A stretch of DNA of 6,710 bases from Lachnospiraceae bacterium UBA4380 (GTDB lineage: Bacteria > Bacillota > Clostridia > Lachnospirales > Lachnospiraceae). The notes below the pieces were generated by a model. That model saw nothing but the letters and a program-made list of their open reading frames with translations. It ran no database searches and was not told where the DNA came from. Positions 1 to 4,845 of the stretch are shown piece after piece. Position numbers and translations under genes: made by a program. Numbering within the stretch: position 1 is the stretch's first letter; each line of letters begins with the position of its first letter. Location of the stretch: positions 265 through 6,974 of the forward strand of contig DGRU01000151.1 of NCBI GenBank assembly GCA_002390025.1. Direction: 5' to 3'.

Positions 1-306
1 TATGAGGTCTCAGAAGATGTTGCAGAGGCCATGAGGGGCTGTTTTTCGGATACAAATTCTCCTTATTGGGAAGGCAGAGAAGAGGAGGAGACCATTCCCG
101 GGATTCTTGCAAGGGGAAGACGTCCCGGAAAGTACCAGCTCGACCTGTGGCGGGCCTGCCAGAGGATCCTTCTTGAGTCCGGAATTACCCGGGACCATAT
201 CACGGTGACAAATCTCTGTACCTGTGAGAACAGCGCCGAGCTCTTCTCCCACAGGGCGACAGGCGGAAAGCGCGGCAACCAGGGGGCTTTTCTGATGCTG
301 ACCTGA
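1..306 (+). CDS. pgeF: Peptidoglycan editing factor PgeF, C-terminal part (5' end outside window)
   Basis: The frame is open from base 1 and ends at TGA 304-306, giving 101 C-terminal residues. It begins with YEVSEDVAEA, the segment that in PgeF/YfiH/YlmD proteins directly follows the conserved GPxIGxCC turn. It then shows the family's C-terminal signature: a YQLDLWRA helix (visible residues about 45-52), NLCTC (about 73-77), FSHR (about 83-86) and a GKRGNQGAF end. The metal ligands of the family (His of QVHG, Cys of ADC, His of HAGWRG) lie upstream and cannot be checked. The family was long labelled laccase or polyphenol oxidase. Members act in the cytoplasm, with purine nucleoside/adenosine-cleaving activities reported for YlmD/LACC1 relatives and a role in keeping L-Ser out of the L-Ala position of peptidoglycan precursors. 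The visible end is intact. No clear terminator separates it from the next gene. Confidence 0.88.
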   Translation, partial: YEVSEDVAEAMRGCFSDTNSPYWEGREEEETIPGILARGRRPGKYQLDLWRACQRILLESGITRDHITVTNLCTCENSAELFSHRATGGKRGNQGAFLMLT

Positions 307-374
307 CAAACGTACACGGATCTGTTTTTGGTGGAAAAGGATCATGGCTTGGGAGATTCGACCTGATCCGGCAG

Positions 375-397
375 GATAATGATTTCAACGTGAAAGG
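375..397 (+). promoter_or_regulatory. Possible -10 element and ribosome site for the MATE gene
   Basis: The 97-base gap after pgeF contains GATAAT at 375-380, five of six matches to a -10 box. The nearest -35-like hexamer, TTGGGA at 349-354, is 20 bases away, which is too far for a standard promoter. GAAAGG at 392-397 sits seven bases before the ATG at 404 and is a credible ribosome site supporting that start. The promoter part is weak, so the gene may instead be read through from pgeF. Confidence 0.25.
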
Positions 398-403
398 CAC
401 AAT

Positions 404-1774
404 ATGTTTCAATCAAAAAACAGGCGTAATGTCGACATGCTCAACGGCCCTCTCGCGGGGCCGATCATATTGTTTGCGCTGCCGCTTGCCTTCTCCAGTA
501 TGCTGCAGCAATTGTTTAATGCGGCGGATACAGCGGTGGTCGGCCGCTTTGCGTCCAGCCAGGCTATGGCTGCGGTCGGCAGCAATTCCTCGGTCATCAA
601 TCTGGTGGTCGCGCTCTTTGTAGGCCTCTCGGTCGGCACAAATGTTGTCATTGCCGGCCTGATCGGCCGGGGCAGGAGAGTGGAGATCCCCAAGGCGGTC
701 CACACTGCCATCGTCGTCGCCCTGATCAGCGGCGTGCTGCTGCTGTTTGTCGGGATCGGGATCGCCAGGCCCATGCTGACTCTCATGAATACGCCGGAGG
801 ATGTTCTGGATCAGGCAGTGCTCTATCTGCGGATCTATTTTCTGGGCATGCCCTTTATCATGCTCTATAACTTCGGCTCCGCCATTCTGCGCAGCAAAGG
901 AGACAGCACCCGTCCCGTCTACGCCCTGCTCTGCGGCGGTGTGCTCAATGTTCTGCTCAACCTTCTCCTGGTCATCGTTTTTCACCTGCATGTCATAGGC
1001 GTCGCGGCGGCCACAGTGACCTCCAATATCATCAGTTCCTCAATTGTCCTGTGGTTTTTGCTGCATGAGGAGGATGAATTCCGGCTCAGCAGAGACAGGC
1101 TGCAGATCGATACCGGTTATCTCAGACTCATGGTCAGGATCGGCCTACCCGCGGGCCTGCAGGGTGTGGTTTTTTCTCTCTCCAACACAGTGATCCAGTC
1201 CGGCGTCAACAGCTTCGGCTCCGCGGCTTCTGCCGGTTCTGCGGCCGCACTGAATTTTGAGATCATCGCCTATTACATTGTCAATGCTTTCAACCAGGCC
1301 GTCGTTACCTTCACCAGCCAGAACTATGCGGCCGGAAAATTTGACAGATGCAGGAGAGTTTTTCGTCTGGGCATGCTTTTCACCGTGATCGGGGCAGGGG
1401 CCATGGATTTTCTGTTCGTTGCGGCACATGGTGTTACATTATCCCTGTTTACGACAGACCCTCAGGTTGCGCAGTACGCGGTGATCCGACTCACCCATAT
1501 CCTGGCCTTTCAGTGGATGGTTTCCTTTTATGAGATCTCGGGTTCCGCCATGCGGGGCATGGGCTATTCCATGACACCGACCATGATCACTATAGTGGGT
1601 ACCTGTGTATTTCGTATTTTCTGGACTTTCGTGCTCTTTCCCAGGCATAGGAGCTTCGGCTTTCTTCTCTACGTGTACCCCGTGTCCTGGCTGATCACGG
1701 GATCGCTTGTTCTGGCGGCCTATTTTCTGGTCAGCAGAAAGGCCATGCCGGTATCTGCTTTGAAAAAAGGATGA
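404..1774 (+). CDS. MATE family efflux transporter
   Basis: A 456-residue, strongly hydrophobic protein with about twelve predicted membrane spans, the usual MATE length (roughly 440-470). It is expected to export drugs or organic cations across the plasma membrane in exchange for Na+ or H+. The N-terminal signature is clear: LPLAFSSMLQQLFNAADT (about residues 26-43) followed by AVVGRF, with Asp42 inside the first span. The two halves repeat the family pattern: RSKGDSTRP (about 163-171) leading to a GGVLNVLLNLLL helix, and in the second half RGMGYSMTPT. A QNYAAGKFDRCRR loop after the middle spans is also typical. The ATG at 404 has GAAAGG seven bases upstream. A later in-frame ATG at 437 (MLNGPLAGP) would also precede all spans but lacks a good ribosome site. 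The NorM, DinF or MepA subgroup and the substrate cannot be told from sequence. It stands alone, with no adjacent regulator visible. Confidence 0.93.
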   Translation: MFQSKNRRNVDMLNGPLAGPIILFALPLAFSSMLQQLFNAADTAVVGRFASSQAMAAVGSNSSVINLVVALFVGLSVGTNVVIAGLIGRGRRVEIPKAVHTAIVVALISGVLLLFVGIGIARPMLTLMNTPEDVLDQAVLYLRIYFLGMPFIMLYNFGSAILRSKGDSTRPVYALLCGGVLNVLLNLLLVIVFHLHVIGVAAATVTSNIISSSIVLWFLLHEEDEFRLSRDRLQIDTGYLRLMVRIGLPAGLQGVVFSLSNTVIQSGVNSFGSAASAGSAAALNFEIIAYYIVNAFNQAVVTFTSQNYAAGKFDRCRRVFRLGMLFTVIGAGAMDFLFVAAHGVTLSLFTTDPQVAQYAVIRLTHILAFQWMVSFYEISGSAMRGMGYSMTPTMITIVGTCVFRIFWTFVLFPRHRSFGFLLYVYPVSWLITGSLVLAAYFLVSRKAMPVSALKKG

Positions 1775-1827
1775 GTTTAGGAAAATTGCTGATAATTGCT
1801 ATTATTGAGAGGTTTCCTTCTTTTATT

Positions 1828-1856
1828 TTGTCGGGAAATGCTGTACTATATTAATT
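1828..1856 (+). promoter_or_regulatory. AT-rich, promoter-like stretch in the gap before the acidic membrane protein
   Basis: The 218-base gap 1775-1992 shows no gene and no clear hairpin terminator after the MATE gene. Its most promoter-like part is TTGTCG at 1828-1833 followed by an AT-rich run (TACTATATTAATT, 1844-1856). No hexamer in that run is both a good -10 match and correctly spaced: TATATT (1847-1852) is only 13 bases away, and TTAATT (1851-1856) has correct spacing but a poor match. The 3' half of the gap carries a small CGGA tandem run near 1893-1905. Position suggests a promoter for the gene at 1993, but the evidence is thin. Confidence 0.2.
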
Positions 1857-1981
1857 ACAGTTTGTTCGGGACAGAGATATTGGTGCTCTATCCGGACGGA
1901 CGGAAGCTTCAAAGTGATCAGTGCTGTTTTTCCTTCTCTGGATCGCAGCAGGGACTACTGAGACTCACATGTTACGAAAAT

Positions 1982-1986
1982 GGAGG
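1982..1986 (+). promoter_or_regulatory. Ribosome binding site GGAGG fixing the start of the acidic protein
   Basis: GGAGG lies six bases before the ATG at 1993. This favours a 228-residue product over the longer in-frame reading from GTG at 1921. The extra 24 residues of the longer reading have no ribosome site and would put charged residues ahead of the membrane anchor. Confidence 0.75.
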
Positions 1987-1992
1987 ATTGAA

Positions 1993-2679
1993 ATGAGCAG
2001 ATTGGGCAGATTGTTTTTCGGAGCTACCGTTCTCGGCGTAGCGGCAGCAACAGTCTATTATTATCTGGAAGAGACATCCAAGGATTCCTATACAGATCTG
2101 GACGATGACGACGAGATCTTCATGGATGAGGATGATGATGAATTAGAGAAAACGGAAGAGGAAGAAGAGTCCGCTGAGGACCTGAAGAAGTCCGATTATG
2201 AGGAGAAGGCTTCGAAGGTGAAAGCCGTCGCGTCCAGAACCTACACGACCATCAAGCAGGGATCTTCCGAGGCTTATACCAGGATCAAGGAAGCAATCGG
2301 CCCCAGAGGAGAGACAGTTCTCGAGGTAGTGGGTGAGACTGCAGGCAAGATGAAAGATGTCTTCGCAGACGGCGCCGTAAAGGTCAAGGAAGCTTTCCAG
2401 GAGCCTGATGAAGATATCTTCGACGAGGATTACACTGAAGTCAAGGATGACGAAGAGCTCGACGAAGCAGTCGCTGAGGCAGTTGATGAGGCTGTTGCCG
2501 AGGAACTGGCTGAAGAAACTGCAGAGGAAGCCGCAGAGCCTGCGGAAGAAGCTGCTCAGGATCCTGCAGAGGAAGCAGCCGATAAGGCTGCGGACGCTGC
2601 GGAAGCTGCTGCTGATATTGCAGAGAAATTCGAACAGGCACCTGACAAGGTCGAAGAGCTTTTCAGCGATGACAAGTGA
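1993..2679 (+). CDS. Highly acidic membrane-anchored protein of unknown function
   Basis: I do not recognise a named family for this 228-residue protein. Residues about 7-25 (LFFGATVLGVAAATVYYYL) form one hydrophobic segment after a short N-terminus with two Arg, which looks like an uncleaved signal anchor. An extremely acidic run (35-63, with DDDDE and EEEEE) follows. Next comes a mixed-charge, Lys-containing segment (about 72-135: SKVKAVASRTY, AYTRIKEAIG, GKMKDVF, VKVKEAF) that could form amphipathic helices. A second acidic run is at 137-158, and an Ala/Glu-rich tail (about 158-211, AEEAAE-type units) probably forms a long helix or coiled coil. The layout (short N-terminus, one span, lysine-bearing helical body) loosely resembles YtxH-type envelope stress proteins, but I see no diagnostic motif. 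GGAGG six bases upstream supports translation, and codon use looks ordinary. Low complexity makes remote homology unreliable. The side of the membrane on which the tail lies is not certain. Confidence 0.82.
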   Translation: MSRLGRLFFGATVLGVAAATVYYYLEETSKDSYTDLDDDDEIFMDEDDDELEKTEEEEESAEDLKKSDYEEKASKVKAVASRTYTTIKQGSSEAYTRIKEAIGPRGETVLEVVGETAGKMKDVFADGAVKVKEAFQEPDEDIFDEDYTEVKDDEELDEAVAEAVDEAVAEELAEETAEEAAEPAEEAAQDPAEEAADKAADAAEAAADIAEKFEQAPDKVEELFSDDK

Positions 2680-2759
2680 TGAAAGGCGGTGACTGCTTTC
2701 TGCAGCACGCGGTACGCACTTGATGTACTTCTAAAAAAAGTGAGATAAAAGCAAGAAAA

Positions 2760-2794
2760 AATGCCCCCCGGTGTGATTGATACCGGGGGGCATT
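2760..2794 (-). terminator. Rho-independent terminator for citrate synthase, possibly bidirectional
   Basis: A perfect 12-base inverted repeat (ATGCCCCCCGGT at 2761-2772 and its complement at 2782-2793), extended by one A-T pair to 2760/2794, encloses a 9-base loop. Read on the minus strand the stem is followed by TTTTT, then CTTGCTTTT, a good T-tract about 105 bases beyond the citrate synthase stop. On the + strand the stem is followed only by TTCTCTAT, so stopping of the transcript from 1993-2679 should be weaker, although the stem is very stable. Confidence 0.88.
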
Positions 2795-2803
2795 CTCTAT
2801 GTC

Positions 2804-2818
2804 AGCCGCGGTGCGGCT
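2804..2818. repeat. Small GC-rich inverted repeat next to the terminator
   Basis: AGCCGC (2804-2809) and GCGGCT (2813-2818) form a 6-base stem with a 3-base loop. On the + strand it is followed by CATTTTAAAA, so it could act as a weak second stop for the acidic-protein transcript. On the minus strand it lies in the citrate synthase 3' untranslated region. The function is not certain. Confidence 0.45.
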
Positions 2819-2844
2819 CATTTTAAAATCATTGAAGGCCTGGA

Positions 2845-2896
2845 ATCAGGGTCTCTTTCGCATTGAGCCCGATCAGGGTCTCTTTCGCATTGAGCC
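2845..2896. repeat. Two-copy 25-base direct repeat directly after the citrate synthase stop
   Basis: Bases 2845-2869 and 2872-2896 are identical over 25 bases with a 27-base period, the two extra bases being CG. Copy two ends three bases short of the citrate synthase stop codon complement (2899-2901). On the minus strand each copy contains ATGCGAAAGAGACCCTGA, a six-codon reading M-R-K-R-P-stop. The end of the citrate synthase gene (AGAGGCGCTGATCGG on the minus strand) resembles the tail of the unit, as if it were a degenerate third copy. Replication slippage is the simplest origin. Confidence 0.9.
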
Positions 2897-2898
2897 GA

Positions 2899-4263
2899 TC
2901 AGCGCCTCTGGCTCATGGGAACGAAATCCAGCTGCTTGCCGACATACTTGGTGGCGGGACGCATGATGCGGCCGTCGTAGAGCTTGTTCTCCAGGTTGTG
3001 GGCGACCCAGCCGGCCACACGGGCGGTGGCGAACAGAGGAGTGAAGAGCTCTTCCGGAATTCCCAGCATGCTGTAGGCGAGTCCGGAATAGAGGTCGACG
3101 TTGGAGGTGAGGATCTTGCCGGTGCGCTCGCGCATAGTCTCCTTGACCGTGTCCTCAAACAGCTTGTAAAAGGTGAATTTGTACATGCAGCCCTGTTCCT
3201 CGGCAAGGTTCCTGCAAAGCTTGCGCAGGATCTCGGCACGGGGGTCGCTCAGTGTGTAGACTGCGTGGCCGAAACCATAGATCAGTCCGCTGTGGTCAAA
3301 ATAATCCTTGTCCAGAATGCGGTTGATGATGTCGCGAAGGGTATCCTTGTTTGCCGTGTAGTCCGTATCCCCGATGATCTGGCGCATCATTTTTGCGACA
3401 GAGATGTTGGCGCCGCCGTGCTTGGGACCCTTGAGGGAGCCTATGGAGGCACTCAGGGCGGAATACAGATCCGTGCCGGTGGAACCGACTACGACGTTGG
3501 TGAAGGTGGAGTTGTTACCGCCGCCGTGATCTGCGTGGATCAGCAGGATGGCGTCCAGAAGATTGGCCTCGTGATCGGTGAACTTTCCGTCCGGGCGCAG
3601 CATATATAGGATATTCTCTGCAATCGAGTACTCGCGGCGAGGATAATGGATGATCAGAGAATTGCGGTCAAAGGAATGGACCTTTGTGTAGTAGGCATAG
3701 CATCCCAGGGCGGGGAATTTTGCGATCAGGTTGATTCCCTTGAGCAGGTTCTGATAGACATCCGTCTCATCCGGCGATTCATCATAGTTGTAGAGGGAGA
3801 GCACCGCAGACTGAAGCTTGTTCATCAGATTTCTGGCGGGCTTGAGCAGAAGTTCATTGGCCAGGAAACTCTCCGGCAGCTCATAGCGCATGGACAGGCA
3901 AGTCTTGAAGTTCTCGAATTCCTCCTTGTCGGGGAGATAGCCGAACAGCAGAAGGAAGCAGGTCTCCTCAAAGCCATAGTTTTTCTGCCTGTTATTGATC
4001 AGATCCCTGATGGAATAGCCCCGGAAGAGCAGATCGCCCTCACAGGGGATGACATTCCCTTTCTCGTCATTGGTATAACCTACGACGTCGGAGATGCGGG
4101 TCAGACCGATCCGCACGCCGGTTCCGTCATCGTTGCGGAGACCTTTTTTTACATTATATTCAGTGAACAGGTTATTGGGTATGTCAGTGAACATGGACGA
4201 ACGTCCATAGTAGCGTGCCAATATACTGTCATCGTTGAAGTGAGCAGGTTTGAAATCAGCCAT
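2899..4263 (-). CDS. gltA: Citrate synthase (citrate/2-methylcitrate synthase family, Si-type)
   Basis: A 454-residue cytoplasmic enzyme condensing oxaloacetate with acetyl-CoA to citrate. In fermentative Clostridia this usually feeds the oxidative branch toward 2-oxoglutarate and glutamate. The catalytic set is intact: His282 in GPKHGGAN (279-286), His333 in GFGHAVY (330-336) and Asp390 in SNVDLYSG, matching His274, His320 and Asp375 of the animal enzyme. Also present are HADHGGGNNS (243-252), DPR (340-342) and an RVAGWVAH helix near 415-422. The start at 4263 is chosen because AAAGGGAGG lies just before it and MADFKPAHF begins the family-like N-terminus. The in-frame ATG at 4305 would add 14 residues but has no ribosome site and would overlap the operator-like palindrome. 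A minus-strand promoter lies at 4327-4354 and a terminator at 2760-2794, so it appears monocistronic. Sequence alone does not exclude some 2-methylcitrate synthase activity, but no prp genes are nearby. Confidence 0.95.
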   Translation of the reverse strand: MADFKPAHFNDDSILARYYGRSSMFTDIPNNLFTEYNVKKGLRNDDGTGVRIGLTRISDVVGYTNDEKGNVIPCEGDLLFRGYSIRDLINNRQKNYGFEETCFLLLFGYLPDKEEFENFKTCLSMRYELPESFLANELLLKPARNLMNKLQSAVLSLYNYDESPDETDVYQNLLKGINLIAKFPALGCYAYYTKVHSFDRNSLIIHYPRREYSIAENILYMLRPDGKFTDHEANLLDAILLIHADHGGGNNSTFTNVVVGSTGTDLYSALSASIGSLKGPKHGGANISVAKMMRQIIGDTDYTANKDTLRDIINRILDKDYFDHSGLIYGFGHAVYTLSDPRAEILRKLCRNLAEEQGCMYKFTFYKLFEDTVKETMRERTGKILTSNVDLYSGLAYSMLGIPEELFTPLFATARVAGWVAHNLENKLYDGRIMRPATKYVGKQLDFVPMSQRR

Positions 4264-4267
4264 GGTA

Positions 4268-4273
4268 CCTCCC
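4268..4273 (-). promoter_or_regulatory. Ribosome binding site for citrate synthase
   Basis: On the minus strand GGGAGG (4273 to 4268) precedes the ATG at 4263 by only four bases (TACC). The spacing is tight, but the match is strong and no other in-frame start nearby has one. It decides the start in favour of 4263 over 4305. Confidence 0.75.
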
Positions 4274-4296
4274 TTTCGATGAAAATTTGGTATGAT

Positions 4297-4304
4297 TGTA
4301 TACA
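4297..4304. promoter_or_regulatory. Operator-like palindrome TGTATACA in the citrate synthase leader
   Basis: TGTATACA is a perfect 8-base palindrome, flanked by AT-rich sequence, about 16 bases downstream of the expected transcription start of citrate synthase. Sites of the TTGTATACAA kind are common for GntR-family repressors, so a bound protein here could block transcription. Short AT-rich palindromes also arise by chance, and no regulator gene is visible in the window. Confidence 0.3.
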
Positions 4305-4326
4305 TTTATGCATTTGCTGGGGTTTA

Positions 4327-4354
4327 ATTATATCATGTCAGGCGAAAAAGTCCA
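4327..4354 (-). promoter_or_regulatory. Extended -10 sigma-A type promoter for citrate synthase
   Basis: On the minus strand a perfect TATAAT (4332 to 4327) is preceded by TGA, making a TGnTATAAT extended -10. A -35-like TGGACT (4354 to 4349) lies 16 bases upstream and matches four of six consensus bases. Transcription would begin near 4320, giving a leader of about 57 bases before the ATG at 4263. Confidence 0.8.
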
Positions 4355-4396
4355 TGCATTTTGAGCAAAAAATAAGGATATGGCCAGATTATGCCC

Positions 4397-4410
4397 CGAA
4401 AACCTGTTCC
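4397..4410. promoter_or_regulatory. Candidate LexA/DinR (SOS) box upstream of the zinc-finger and polA genes
   Basis: CGAAAACCTGTTCC matches the Bacillus DinR consensus CGAACRNRYGTTYC at 11 of 13 specified positions. The misses are A for C at position 5 and C for R at position 8. It sits in the -35/spacer area of the + strand extended -10 at 4414-4422, where a repressor would block polymerase. The miss at position 5 falls in the conserved GAAC half-site, so binding could be weak or absent. I recalled the consensus from memory and did not scan for it. Confidence 0.35.
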
Positions 4411-4413
4411 ATG

Positions 4414-4422
4414 TGGTAAAAT
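4414..4422 (+). promoter_or_regulatory. Extended -10 element for the zinc-finger/polA genes
   Basis: TGGTAAAAT (4414-4422) fits TGnTATAAT with one mismatch. No good -35 is found at 16-18 bases upstream, which extended -10 promoters can tolerate. It would start transcription near 4429, about 75 bases before the ATG at 4505. A short inverted repeat, ATGTG (4411-4415) and CACAT (4429-4433), brackets it. A second, weaker candidate is TTGATG (4435-4440) with GATATA (4460-4465), spaced 19 bases. Confidence 0.45.
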
Positions 4423-4491
4423 ACATTGCACATATTGATGTCTTACAGATGCAGACAGCGATATATGCCAAAACTGTCAAAGCCATTGCCC

Positions 4492-4497
4492 GGAGGT
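4492..4497 (+). promoter_or_regulatory. Ribosome binding site GGAGGT
   Basis: GGAGGT lies seven bases before the ATG at 4505, an ideal site that supports the small zinc-finger gene as a translated gene. Confidence 0.75.
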
Positions 4498-4504
4498 TTT
4501 ATCT

Positions 4505-4825
4505 ATGACCTGCAAGGAATTCTCCAGCATGATCCCCGCTTTTATGGAGGATACGCTGGACAATGACTCCCTCCGCATTTTTCTCAGCCACCTGGACAGC
4601 TGCAAAGGCTGCAGGGAGGAACTGGAGATCCAGTATCTGGTTGACAAGGTTTTTAACCAGATGGATGTCGGAGAGGAAGTCAACCTTTCAAAAGATCTTC
4701 CCGAATATATTGAAAAAGAAAAGAAGCTTCTCCGCGCGAGAAAGAGGCTGTCCATCACAGCCGCTGTTTTCGAGAGTGCTGCCATAGCCGCGGCAGTCGT
4801 GACAGTTATTCTGTATTTGATTTAA
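4505..4825 (+). CDS. Small zf-HC2 (anti-sigma-type zinc finger) protein with C-terminal membrane anchor
   Basis: A 106-residue protein. Cys3, His29, Cys33 and Cys36 form the zinc set of zinc-binding anti-sigma (ZAS) domains, with the core HLDSCKGC (29-36). The Cys3-to-His29 spacing of 26 equals that of Cys11-to-His37 in RsrA as I recall it. A helical, charged linker (about 37-76) leads to RARKRL (77-82) and one hydrophobic span (about 84-106) that ends the protein. By the positive-inside rule the zinc domain is cytoplasmic and almost nothing lies outside. ZAS proteins usually hold an ECF sigma factor and sit beside its gene, but here the upstream neighbour is divergent citrate synthase and the downstream one is polA. 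The role as an anti-sigma factor is therefore unproven. It may bind a sigma factor encoded elsewhere or another partner. GGAGGT supports the start. It is probably co-transcribed with polA, 20 bases downstream. Confidence 0.85.
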   Translation: MTCKEFSSMIPAFMEDTLDNDSLRIFLSHLDSCKGCREELEIQYLVDKVFNQMDVGEEVNLSKDLPEYIEKEKKLLRARKRLSITAAVFESAAIAAAVVTVILYLI

Positions 4826-4845
4826 TGAAAGAGAGTATATCTGCG

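Noticed and set aside
413..991. Minus-strand open frame of 192 codons inside the MATE gene
   Set aside because: The product is rich in H, D and Q, as expected for the complement of hydrophobic membrane codons. There is no ribosome site and no domain.
1921..1992. Extended N-terminus of the acidic protein from GTG 1921
   Set aside because: There is no ribosome site before 1921, while GGAGG sits six bases before ATG 1993.
1796..1996. 66-codon + strand reading in the gap before the acidic protein
   Set aside because: It starts at a TTG without a ribosome site, has no domain, and overlaps the GGAGG and start codon of the real gene at 1993.
2845..2896. Direct repeat as a CRISPR fragment
   Set aside because: There are only two units with a 2-base gap, so there is no spacer. 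No cas gene is nearby.
2863..3609. Long + strand open frame (248 codons) antisense to citrate synthase
   Set aside because: It lies opposite a gene with complete catalytic motifs, has no ribosome site and its translation has no recognisable domain. It is a codon-bias shadow.
4264..4305. Citrate synthase start at ATG 4305 with 14 extra residues
   Set aside because: The leader has no ribosome site there, and AAAGGGAGG directly precedes ATG 4263.
3646..4419. Second long + strand open frame (257 codons) antisense to citrate synthase and its leader
   Set aside because: Same reason: it mirrors the citrate synthase codons, and its 3' part runs through the promoter region. Two long mirror frames are expected opposite a GC-biased gene.
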